Shown here: positions 8,804-15,926 of the stretch, one piece after another
Numbering within the stretch: position 1 is the first letter of the stretch
How the letters are laid out: each line of letters starts with the position of its first letter
From: Thaumasiovibrio occultus
GTDB taxonomy: Bacteria; Pseudomonadota; Gammaproteobacteria; Enterobacterales; Vibrionaceae
Assembly (NCBI GenBank): GCA_019703815.1
Contig: AP023053.1
Span: 110,995 to 174,994 of the forward strand
DNA: 64,000 bases
Direction of reading: 5' to 3'
Program-made: the position numbers and the translations under genes
The notes under the pieces: generated by a model
Database searches by the model: none
Told to the model about the DNA's origin: nothing
The model's input: only the letters and a program-made list of their open reading frames with translations

Positions 8804-9685
8804 ATGCGGCCATTGATTGAGAATGTGATCACCGATAACGCCTTCAACTGGATGGTGAAAAAATACGAGTGTCGCGTAACCCTAGAGCAGTTCACCTGCT
8901 CGTGGCATTATCATTCTGAATATGAGTTAGTGCTGTATCGCGATCCGCATCGGGTCTTCTCTGGCCGTTTTTTTGCGGGCGATAAAGTGGGCGACGTGAC
9001 GCACAATACGCTGCTGCTGTACGGCCCCGGTTTGCCGCACATGATCACCGGCAGCCTCAGTGGTCACGATGAGCACGAACACCACTCGACGATTTTGTGG
9101 TTCCGCCAAGCGTGGTTAACCCAACTGCAGCAAAACATGCCGGAGCTACGGATCTTGCGCAAACTTGAGCAACGTGCCGCGTTTGGTTTGCAATACAGTG
9201 ACGCGGTGGCCGAGCAAATTTTTGTGTTACTGGATGGTATTGAATCGCTACCGAGCCATCATCAACTTACTCGGGTCTTACAAGCGTTGATTGTGCTGGC
9301 GGAAGCGCAAGAGACGGATACGTTGTCGGTCCATGCGTATAGTCAGCGTCATGAATGCGATGAAGCAGGCAAACGGGTCGAACAAGCACGGGCATTTGTG
9401 GAAAAAAACTATACTGCATCCATCAAGATCAGCGATTTGTGCCGCGCGCTGCACATCAGTGAAAGCTCAGCGTATCGTTTGTTTGAACGTCACTTTTTGG
9501 AGTCGTTTTCCGATCACGTTAAGCGTTATCGGGTGGGGAAAGCGTGTGAGTTACTGGTTAATAGCCAGTTGCCCGTCGCGATCATTGCCGAGCGCACCGG
9601 GTTCAATAACCTGTCGAATTTCAATCGCCAGTTTAAGCTGGTGAAAGCCATGACCCCGTCAGATTTCCGCGCCCAGTATAAGTAG
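8804..9685 (+). CDS. AraC-family transcriptional regulator
   Basis: A 293-residue regulator. The N-terminal ~150 residues are cupin-like (CSWHYHSEYELVLY, LLLYGPGLPHMI), a typical sugar-sensing domain. The C-terminal ~100 residues hold the two AraC helix-turn-helix motifs: ISDLCRALHISESSAYRLF and VAIIAERTGFNNLSNFNRQF, followed by TPSDFRAQYK. Such proteins bind an effector sugar and activate an adjacent promoter. It is divergent from the SetA-like exporter with 289 bp between the starts, the usual arrangement for a local regulator. The ATG at 8804 follows GAGG with good spacing. Confidence 0.9.
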   Translation: MRPLIENVITDNAFNWMVKKYECRVTLEQFTCSWHYHSEYELVLYRDPHRVFSGRFFAGDKVGDVTHNTLLLYGPGLPHMITGSLSGHDEHEHHSTILWFRQAWLTQLQQNMPELRILRKLEQRAAFGLQYSDAVAEQIFVLLDGIESLPSHHQLTRVLQALIVLAEAQETDTLSVHAYSQRHECDEAGKRVEQARAFVEKNYTASIKISDLCRALHISESSAYRLFERHFLESFSDHVKRYRVGKACELLVNSQLPVAIIAERTGFNNLSNFNRQFKLVKAMTPSDFRAQYK

Positions 9686-9784
9686 AGGCGGCTGGTGGAG
9701 TGGCGCCGCATCAAGGAGTGAATAGGATCTCTCTTTAGATGGACTTTTTTCGTTAGGTGTTGTTTCTGTCGTTCGATATGGTTT

Positions 9785-10363
9785 TTACCATTCAATATGA
9801 ATGGGTGTCCCCACCGGCACTAGGCGCAGAAATTCGTTCATTTCAGCATTAGTTAGCGCGATACAACCGTCAGTCCAGTCGAGCCTTTGGCTGAGCACAC
9901 TGATAAAGCCGTATCCATTTGGTTGGCCGTGAACCATGATGAATCCGCCTGGATCGACATCATTTTCTCTCGCTGTAGCTCGGTCTTGCCTATTGGGATA
10001 ACTGATGTGCATCGCGCGGTAAAATGTGGAGTCTTCTTTTACGTAGTCGAGGGTATAGCGTCCTTCTGGTGTACGCTCATCCCCTTGCTGGGTTTTGTGC
10101 CCTTGAGGGTTGGCGCCGAGGGCGATGCGATATTCTCGAACGATTGCCTGTTGAGACATTAGATACATTCGACGGGCAGATTTATCTACCTGAACGAGAT
10201 CAACCGCAGGTGACTGCCCGTAGGCAAACGATGCTGTTGTTAGACCGAAAAGTAGCAGGTATTTGGTAAAAACCACCTTGTATCGAGACGTGATCGCAAA
10301 CGCATGGAGAAAGCTGAAGCACTTTAAAAAGCGCGGCAATATCGGTTCATTGCTCTTATTCAC
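9785..10363 (-). CDS. L,D-transpeptidase family (YkuD) secreted protein
   Basis: A periplasmic YkuD-fold protein. Residues matching the family include MYLMSQQ near the start of the domain, GDERTPEGRYTLD, the histidine segment FIMVHGQPNGYGF and the catalytic-cysteine signature DWTDGCIALTN. Such enzymes form or hydrolyse 3-3 crosslinks in peptidoglycan or attach proteins to it. The start is uncertain. A GTG at 10363 overlaps the stop of the upstream gene, as in coupled genes. A GTG at 10276 would give a cleaner signal peptide (MVFTKYLLLFGLTTASFAYG) and a 163-residue precursor. A TTG at 10375 is also open. It is cotranscribed with the small secreted protein at 10356-10775. Confidence 0.88.
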   Translation of the reverse strand: MNKSNEPILPRFLKCFSFLHAFAITSRYKVVFTKYLLLFGLTTASFAYGQSPAVDLVQVDKSARRMYLMSQQAIVREYRIALGANPQGHKTQQGDERTPEGRYTLDYVKEDSTFYRAMHISYPNRQDRATARENDVDPGGFIMVHGQPNGYGFISVLSQRLDWTDGCIALTNAEMNEFLRLVPVGTPIHIEW

Positions 10364-10775
10364 CGATTGTCTCAATGGTTTTCTCTATCGCGGGCTGCTC
10401 ATCATCATCAGTGGATGCTTCGTAGATCTTGCGGGGGATAAACTCGATCACATAGAACGGAGCCCCAATAATGGCTTCAAAAGCGGTATCAAATACAGAT
10501 GCGCCTACGTAGGCACCGGCTTTAGGATCGCCGAACGGGAGTCCAATAATGCCACCTATGATCCCGCCGGGCACTGACCCAACGCAGCCACCGAGATCTG
10601 AAGGGATGGTGACAAAAGCCGTTGAGTTGTCATACATCGGGCTTGAGCTTTCAAATGAGCAAGGGGAGGGCATGAGAGAAGCACTTCGTGATGCTAAACA
10701 AGGAGTGGAAGTACTGAGTATTATTAGACTCAATAGCAGCGGTTTTAGATTAACTTTTGTTATTGTCACATGCAT
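10356..10775 (-). CDS. Small secreted glycine-zipper protein, function unknown
   Basis: A 139-residue precursor. Residues 1-28 form a signal peptide (KPLLLSLIILSTSTPCLAS). The mature part has two cysteines, a Gly-rich hydrophobic stretch (VPGGIIGGIIGLPFG) similar to glycine-zipper membrane segments, a second hydrophobic stretch (FEAIIGAPFYVIEFIP) and an acidic tail (STDDDEQPAIEKTIE). No family recognised. The ATG at 10775 was chosen because it precedes the signal peptide directly; a longer frame reaches 10850 without benefit. It overlaps the start of the L,D-transpeptidase, so the two are likely cotranscribed and may act together at the envelope. Confidence 0.65.
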   Translation of the reverse strand: MHVTITKVNLKPLLLSLIILSTSTPCLASRSASLMPSPCSFESSSPMYDNSTAFVTIPSDLGGCVGSVPGGIIGGIIGLPFGDPKAGAYVGASVFDTAFEAIIGAPFYVIEFIPRKIYEASTDDDEQPAIEKTIETIGE

Positions 10776-11045
10776 TCCGTGTAAGGCTTGAGGCAAGGGA
10801 GAAGTCACTGAATGTTGATGTGTTAGCTGCCTATCCTTGCCGCTATCCATAAGGACTCATGATGACGGATCTCTATTTGCATTCCTATCATGAAATCAAG
10901 GTTACCTAGGATGTTTCGAGATGGCTCGAAAGTCTGTTGTTGAGTCTAATTAATATTACCCCCCCCCAGGTGACACTGTCACTTCTGTGTAGAAAACATT
11001 TATAGACGATGATAATGAGGCAAATTTTACTACATTTGTAGTAAA
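10776..11045. other. Intergenic gap containing a nine-C tract
   Basis: No gene seen in this 270-bp stretch between the secreted protein and guaC. It probably carries the promoter of the transpeptidase operon. The one oddity is a homopolymer of nine cytosines at 10959-10967. Confidence 0.5.
10959..10967. repeat. Poly-C tract of nine
   Basis: Nine consecutive C residues in an otherwise AT-leaning spacer, about 185 bp upstream of the secreted-protein gene. Tracts of this length are prone to slippage in replication and can vary between cells. No promoter element is obvious next to it, so any effect on expression is speculative. Confidence 0.9.
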
Positions 11046-11071
11046 AAAAGAGCCACTGACGTGGCTCTTTT
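11046..11071 (-). terminator. guaC terminator (bidirectional)
   Basis: AAAAGAGCCAC and GTGGCTCTTTT form an 11-bp stem with a TGAC loop. Runs of A and T flank it on both strands. It lies 60 bp past the guaC stop. Confidence 0.9.
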
Positions 11072-11131
11072 AAATCTAAGCGAGGGCAAGCGATTTATGG
11101 TTGCTTCAACAACAAGGTTGTCGTCTGTCGA

Positions 11132-12175
11132 TTACTCGCGACCGAAAACGTTGTTTTCTTGCTCTTGCACGCGGATGAAGGTGGTGCGCTTGGTTAGCTC
11201 TTTTAGCTGAGCTGCACCAACATAAGTACAGGTTGAACGAACGCCACCCATGATGTCTTGAATGGTGTTTTCCACCGAGCCACGGTAAGGTAGCAGGACG
11301 GTTTTACCTTCAGCTGCGCGGTATTTCGCAACGCCGCCTGAGTGTTTGTCCATCGCAGATTGGCTCGACATGCCGTAGAACTTCATGAACGTTTTGCCGT
11401 CTTTCTCGATGATCTCGCCGCCACTTTCTTCATGGCCCGCTAGCATACCGCCAAGCATCACGAAATCTGCACCGCCACCAAACGCTTTTGCCACATCACC
11501 AGCACAGGCACAACCACCATCACCAATAATGCGCCCACCTAGGCCGTGCGCCGCATCAGCACATTCAATAATGGCAGAGAGTTGCGGGTAGCCAACGCCA
11601 GTTTTTACACGGGTCGTGCAAACCGAGCCTGGGCCAATACCGACTTTGACGATGTCAGCACCGGCGAGGATCAATTCTTCAACCATGTCGCCAGTGACAA
11701 CGTTACCGGCACTGATCACTTTATCAGGGAAGGCTTCACGTACTTTTTGTACGTATTCCACCAGATGCTCAGAGTAGCCATTAGCAATGTCAATACAGAT
11801 AAAGATGATATCGTCAGACAGCGCCATGATGTCTTTGGTTTTCTGGAAGTCTGCGTCTGAAGTACCGGTTGAGACCATCGCATTGCGAAGCACGCTTGCG
11901 TCGTTAGTGTTAACGAACTCAGCCCATTGTTCTACGGTGTAGTGCTTGTGGATAGCCGTCATGACATTGTGAGTCGCGAGTGCTTTCGCCATCGCGAAGC
12001 TGCCGACAGAATCCATGTTTGCTGCAATAATTGGCACACCAGACCATTGACGGCCACTGTGCTTGAATGTAAACTCACGGGTTAATTCAACTTGAGAGCG
12101 GCTTTTTAGAGTTGAACGTTTCGGGCGAAACAGTACATCTTTAAATCCTAACTTCAGGTCTTGTTCGATACGCAT
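11132..12175 (-). CDS. guaC: GMP reductase
   Basis: GuaC reduces GMP to IMP with NADPH, releasing ammonia, and so returns guanine nucleotides to the adenine branch of purine metabolism. The protein has 347 residues, the standard length. It is an IMPDH/GMPR TIM barrel with [10 protein letters not shown] near residue 50, the catalytic-cysteine loop [11 protein letters not shown] near residue 185, the phosphate-binding [13 protein letters not shown], and [14 protein letters not shown]. There is no CBS domain, which separates it from GuaB. It is monocistronic, with a predicted sigma-70 promoter at 12297-12324 and a 5' hairpin. A divergent small gene starts at 12428. Confidence 0.97.
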   Translation of the reverse strand: MRIEQDLKLGFKDVLFRPKRSTLKSRSQVELTREFTFKHSGRQWSGVPIIAANMDSVGSFAMAKALATHNVMTAIHKHYTVEQWAEFVNTNDASVLRNAMVSTGTSDADFQKTKDIMALSDDIIFICIDIANGYSEHLVEYVQKVREAFPDKVISAGNVVTGDMVEELILAGADIVKVGIGPGSVCTTRVKTGVGYPQLSAIIECADAAHGLGGRIIGDGGCACAGDVAKAFGGGADFVMLGGMLAGHEESGGEIIEKDGKTFMKFYGMSSQSAMDKHSGGVAKYRAAEGKTVLLPYRGSVENTIQDIMGGVRSTCTYVGAAQLKELTKRTTFIRVQEQENNVFGRE

Positions 12176-12257
12176 GGTGTTTCCTTATCTTATCGAATAG
12201 TGCAACTGACGTTTTCGCCTTTGGCAGAAGGTTGTGAACTTGTCAGATTGCAGGCAC

Positions 12258-12292
12258 AAAAAAACCGGAGCGTTGGCAGACGCTCCGGTTTT
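12258..12292 (-). terminator. Terminator-like hairpin at the 5' end of the guaC transcript
   Basis: On the minus strand a 12-bp stem (AAAACCGGAGCG with CGCTCCGGTTTT) is followed by a run of T, seven in all. It has the exact form of an intrinsic terminator, yet it lies 85-117 bp upstream of the guaC ATG. The predicted transcription start falls at about 12290, so the hairpin would be the first ~30 nt of the mRNA. It may attenuate, protect the 5' end, or release a very short RNA. On the plus strand only a short T-run follows, so it is less likely to serve another gene. Confidence 0.7.
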
Positions 12293-12296
12293 CAGC

Positions 12297-12324
12297 ATTA
12301 TAGGCAGTGATTTTTTCTAATCAA
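12297..12324 (-). promoter_or_regulatory. Predicted sigma-70 promoter of guaC
   Basis: Reading leftward, TTGATT (12324-12319) is followed after 16 bp by a perfect TATAAT (12302-12297). The predicted start is about seven bases further on, near 12290. No other comparable promoter is visible before guaC. Confidence 0.7.
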
Positions 12325-12427
12325 GTCTTAATTGATGTTTTTTTGATAGATTGATTAATAATCGATCGAATTGAGTGTGCGCGTAAAATAGCATTGTGGT
12401 TATTTCATCAGCAGGCAATGGAGCCTA

Positions 12428-12724
12428 ATGAAACTAAGACGTAAAAAAGATCTCCGATTTCCGATGGATTTTTATGGTGAATCGGGCCAATGGCGGTTTG
12501 CGATTCGGGCCGAGTCGTCGGAGCAGGTGATTGACGCGAAAAAATGGTTGGCCGCGATCACTTGTAATCGACATCGCTTTGATTTGTACAGCATTGCGAA
12601 TGCGATGTTTCAGTATCAGCAGTCTCATCGTCCTGATGAGTCGTCAAGTACACCTATCCTCATTAAAGCCTCGGGTCCCGTGGTGACGGTGACGGCTTTA
12701 GAACAAACCTATTCCAACTGTTAG
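12428..12724 (+). CDS. Small conserved-looking protein of unknown function
   Basis: A 98-residue basic soluble protein beginning MKLRRKKDLRFPMDFYG. No signal peptide, membrane helix or known motif. A helix around residues 32-45 (SSEQVIDAKKWLAA) and a C-terminal strand pair (ILIKASGPVVTVTAL) suggest a small alpha/beta fold. The ATG follows GGAG with short spacing. It is divergent from guaC and is followed by a hairpin at 12735-12770. Function not recognised. Confidence 0.65.
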   Translation: MKLRRKKDLRFPMDFYGESGQWRFAIRAESSEQVIDAKKWLAAITCNRHRFDLYSIANAMFQYQQSHRPDESSSTPILIKASGPVVTVTALEQTYSNC

Positions 12725-12734
12725 TCCCTCTACT

Positions 12735-12770
12735 GAGTAGATACCGTGATCAGTGTCATGCTATCTACTC
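12735..12770 (+). terminator. Stem-loop after the 98-residue gene
   Basis: GAGTAGATA (12735-12743) pairs perfectly with TATCTACTC (12762-12770) around an 18-nt loop. Only TTCATTT follows, so it would be a weak terminator. Confidence 0.5.
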
Positions 12771-13487
12771 TTCATTTCCCGTCAGAAAAGACGCTTTCCT
12801 CTCAGAACCGTTGACCTCAATCACTTATTTTTTAATTTTTACACGGCTTTTTTATCGTTAAACAAGATTCAAAAAACTGTGATATTCATTTTCCATGTAC
12901 GGAAATGAGTGCTCATGTGTTTGCATATCTATGACATTTCGCTATTTACATTGGAATGTGATCGTGATCGTTAAAGGGGCTTGTTTTTCCTTTCCGTGTG
13001 ACTTTTTGTCCTCTTTTGTCACCTTGACCCCACCAATAATTTGTTCCCATATGACTCAATCTTTTATCTCGCCAATAAAAAACGTGATCTGTTTGGTTTT
13101 TCTTTCTGATTACCTCATTGCACCGAATTGAATTTTTATGCAATCTTGCCCTGTGTTTTATTTCGTGTCTATGCAAGTGTCAGAAATGTGTCATAGCACT
13201 GGCATAGTATATGCTTATGCCAAATTTAATTAAAATATTGTGTAATTTATAGATTTGTCATGTCAAAAATGCGCAAATAGCATTGCAGTATGTCTAATTG
13301 TTGTTACTATTGATTCGTGGCTGAGATTGTGTCGCTATCATTTTTCTGACACAGAGCAGTCATTAAACTGACTTTTAGGTCGTTAAGAATAAATAAATAA
13401 TCACTTTTTATGAATTCGGTTAGGAAGTGAATAAGCATAAATTTCTGTAGACATTAACAAATGGGCAACATGGGAAGGAGTCCGTCA
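12771..13487. other. Long AT-rich leader region upstream of the PHA operon
   Basis: No credible gene. Two open frames of 76-78 codons on opposite strands (12895-13131 and 12946-13176) lack Shine-Dalgarno sites and protein-like composition. The region must hold the phaB promoter. A sigma-54-like element lies at 13199-13216, and ordinary -35/-10 pairs cannot be singled out in the AT-rich background. Confidence 0.5.
13199..13216 (+). promoter_or_regulatory. Possible sigma-54 promoter upstream of phaB
   Basis: CTGGCATAGTATATGCTT has the GG and GC dinucleotides of the -24/-12 elements separated by exactly 10 bp. It matches most of the YTGGCACG-N4-TTGCW consensus. It points toward phaB but lies 270 bp upstream. 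No activator site was identified, so this is a weak candidate. Confidence 0.3.
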
Positions 13488-14228
13488 ATGAGTAAATTGG
13501 CTTTGGTTACCGGCGCTAAAGGGGGCATCGGTTCAGCTATTACTAAACAACTTGTCGAGAACGGTTATCGCGTTATCGCAACATTTGTACCAGGCAACGA
13601 AGATTGCGCGAAGGAGTGGTTCGACGCTGAAGGCTATACCGAAGCGCAGGTTAGAACGCTCGCCATGGATGTAACAAATGCCGAATCATGCCGCGAACTG
13701 CTAGGACGCATGATGCAAGAAGAAGGCACCTTTGATGTGTTAGTAAACAACGCGGGCATTACACGTGACTCAGTGTTCAAAAAGATGAACAGCGAGCAGT
13801 GGAGTGCGGTGATTGATACCAATCTCAACAGCCTGTTCAACGTAACGCAGCCTCTGTTTGCGGCGATGTGTGAGAAGGGTGGTGGTCGCGTTATTAACAT
13901 CAGCTCTGTTAACGGCATTAAAGGTCAGTTCGGACAAGCCAACTACTCGGCAGCCAAAGCCGGCATGATTGGTTTTACCAAGGCCCTTGCTTTTGAAGGT
14001 GCGCGATCAGGCACCACAGTCAATGCTATTGCTCCTGGTTACACTGCAACGCCAATGGTTGAGAAAATCAAGCCTGAAGTGTTGGATGCAATCAAGGCCG
14101 AAATCCCAATGAAACGACTAGCGACACCGGAAGAAATTGCAGGCGCGGTTGTTTACCTTGCGAGCGATGTCGGTGGATATGTAACGGGTGAAACACTGTC
14201 GCTGAATGGCGGCCTGTACATGCAGTAA
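13488..14228 (+). CDS. phaB: Acetoacetyl-CoA reductase
   Basis: PhaB reduces acetoacetyl-CoA with NADPH to (R)-3-hydroxybutyryl-CoA, the monomer for polyhydroxybutyrate. The product has 246 residues and is a classical short-chain dehydrogenase: the cofactor motif TGAKGGIG near residue 10, VNNAGITRD near residue 85, the catalytic Ser in ISSVNGIKGQFG and the YSAAK pair near residue 150. The ATG at 13488 follows AAGGAG; an upstream in-frame ATG at 13461 lies before that Shine-Dalgarno. It is the first gene of a phaB-phaA-phaP-phaC operon. Confidence 0.95.
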   Translation: MSKLALVTGAKGGIGSAITKQLVENGYRVIATFVPGNEDCAKEWFDAEGYTEAQVRTLAMDVTNAESCRELLGRMMQEEGTFDVLVNNAGITRDSVFKKMNSEQWSAVIDTNLNSLFNVTQPLFAAMCEKGGGRVINISSVNGIKGQFGQANYSAAKAGMIGFTKALAFEGARSGTTVNAIAPGYTATPMVEKIKPEVLDAIKAEIPMKRLATPEEIAGAVVYLASDVGGYVTGETLSLNGGLYMQ

Positions 14229-14252
14229 CAGTCTGACTTAGGGAAAAGCAAA

Positions 14253-15458
14253 ATGTCGAAAGTATTTCTAGTTGCTGCAAAGCGTACACCGCTGGGTAGC
14301 TTCAATGGTGCACTGAAAACCATTCCAGCAGCTGACCTAGCTGCAACCGCAATTAAAGCCGCACTAGCCCAAGCAAATGTGCCGGCAGATGCCGTGGATG
14401 AAGTGATTTTAGGTAACGTGATCGGTGCCAACCAAGGAATGGGGCCTGGCCGTCAAGCGGTACTTAATTCAGGTCTTCCAGAAACCGTACCAGGTTACAG
14501 CCTTAATATGGTGTGCGGTAGTGGGATGAAAACCGTGATGGATGCGGCTGCACATATCAAAGCGGGTGACGCAGAGGTCGTGGTCGCGGCCGGTGCTGAG
14601 AATATGTCTCAAATTCCATTTGCGCTTCCGGGCACACTGCGTGATGGCCAGAAAATGGGCGGCGTTGAGATGGTCGACCTGTTAATAAAAGACGGCTTAA
14701 CGGATGTGTTCAATCAATTTCACATGGGCGTGACTGCAGAAAACGTGGTTGAAGTGGTTGGCCTTGATCGCCAACAGCAAGACTCATTTGCGCTGGCGAG
14801 CCAGCAAAAAGCGATTGCTGCCATTGAAGCGGGTCGTTTTAAAGGTGAAATCGCTGCGGTTGAAGTGACGAGTCGTAAAGGTACAAAGGTTGTTGATACC
14901 GATGAATACCCTAAGGCCGACGCGAGTGCAGAAGGTTTAGCAAAGCTACGCGCTGCGTTTAAGAAAGAAGGTAGCGTGACGGCCGGTAATGCGTCGGGTA
15001 TCAATGATGGCGGCAGTGCAATCATTGTGGCTTCTGAAGCGGCGGTTGAAAAATACGGTCTTACCCCATTGGCGGAAGTGGTGAGCTACGCCCAAGCTGG
15101 CCTTGATCCTAAAGTGATGGGTTTAGGTCCTGTGCCTGCAGTGAGCAAGGCGCTTGAGAAAGCTGAATTGGCGATTCAAGACATCGACTTGTTTGAGCTA
15201 AATGAAGCGTTTGCAGGCCAAGCATTAGGGGTTGCACATCAATTGGCACAGCAGCATGACACTAATGTGGATGCGATTTTGGAACGTTCGAATGTAAACG
15301 GTGGTGCAATCGCACTGGGACACCCGCTAGGTGCTTCTGGTAACCGCATCATTGTTACCTTACTACATGAAATGCGTCGTCGTAACAATCGATATGGCGT
15401 CGCATCTTTGTGTGTCGGCGGTGGAATGGGAACTGCCATCATCCTTAAAGCAATTTAG
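14253..15458 (+). CDS. phaA: Acetyl-CoA acetyltransferase (beta-ketothiolase)
   Basis: PhaA condenses two acetyl-CoA to acetoacetyl-CoA, the first step of polyhydroxybutyrate synthesis. It has 401 residues, like biosynthetic thiolases. The acyl-accepting cysteine is C88 in NMVCGSGMK. The second signature NVNGGAIALGHPLGASG and the closing CVGGGMGTA, with the general-base cysteine, are intact. The start follows phaB by 24 bp. PhaA supplies the substrate for PhaB. Both genes use the same strand and spacing as in other vibrio PHA clusters. Confidence 0.95.
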   Translation: MSKVFLVAAKRTPLGSFNGALKTIPAADLAATAIKAALAQANVPADAVDEVILGNVIGANQGMGPGRQAVLNSGLPETVPGYSLNMVCGSGMKTVMDAAAHIKAGDAEVVVAAGAENMSQIPFALPGTLRDGQKMGGVEMVDLLIKDGLTDVFNQFHMGVTAENVVEVVGLDRQQQDSFALASQQKAIAAIEAGRFKGEIAAVEVTSRKGTKVVDTDEYPKADASAEGLAKLRAAFKKEGSVTAGNASGINDGGSAIIVASEAAVEKYGLTPLAEVVSYAQAGLDPKVMGLGPVPAVSKALEKAELAIQDIDLFELNEAFAGQALGVAHQLAQQHDTNVDAILERSNVNGGAIALGHPLGASGNRIIVTLLHEMRRRNNRYGVASLCVGGGMGTAIILKAI

Positions 15459-15506
15459 TAAATATCACAATCATAATCTTTAATAGATCCTTAGAGGAGT
15501 CGCGAC

Positions 15507-15854
15507 ATGTACACGGAAATGTTTAAAACTTTTTCAGATCAAACAGAAAAAACTCTGGCACCTTACGTGAAATTCAACAAGCTGTTCACTAAGAACATTG
15601 AAGAGATCACAGAGCTTCAACTGTCAGCTCTTCGTTCATACAGTGATCTAGGTCTGTCTCAGCTTAAAGCGGCGAGCGAAGTTAAAGATCTACAAACACT
15701 GACTTCTTTCAACAGCTCTCAGCTAGAAGCATTGACTAAGCTTTCTCAGCAAATGATCGACGATAGCAACAAGCTGTCTTCTATTGCGCAAGAGTTCAAA
15801 GCTGACGTTGACGCGCTAGTTGCAGAGAACGTGAAAGAAGTAACGCCTGCATAA
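15507..15854 (+). CDS. phaP: Phasin, PHA granule-associated protein
   Basis: A 115-residue amphipathic, almost entirely helical protein of the phasin family. Phasins coat polyhydroxyalkanoate granules and regulate their size and number. Typical features are the start MYTEMFKTFSDQTEKTL, the segment ELQLSALRSYSDLGLSQL near residue 35-55, and repeated Ser/Gln/Leu-rich heptads. A Shine-Dalgarno GAGGAG is 10 bases before the ATG at 15507. It is the third gene of the operon, followed by a terminator-like hairpin before phaC, which would give more phasin than synthase. Confidence 0.9.
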   Translation: MYTEMFKTFSDQTEKTLAPYVKFNKLFTKNIEEITELQLSALRSYSDLGLSQLKAASEVKDLQTLTSFNSSQLEALTKLSQQMIDDSNKLSSIAQEFKADVDALVAENVKEVTPA

Positions 15855-15863
15855 GGCTTTTTT

Positions 15864-15902
15864 CCGCCTGATCTCACACTAGACGTGGGATCAGGCGGTT
15901 TT
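15864..15902 (+). terminator. Partial terminator between phaP and phaC
   Basis: CCGCCTGATCTCAC (from 15864) pairs with GTGGGATCAGGCGG (to 15898) apart from one mismatch, and TTTT follows. The hairpin lies 24 bp before phaC with no obvious new promoter between. It may thin transcription into phaC so that phasin exceeds synthase, or act as a processing or stability element. Confidence 0.7.
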
Positions 15903-15926
15903 GATCTTACTTAAGGGGTCAGAGAT

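Noticed and set aside
12895-13176. Two overlapping frames of 76-78 codons in the PHA leader
   Set aside because: They lie on opposite strands in AT-rich DNA, lack ribosome-binding sites and look random.
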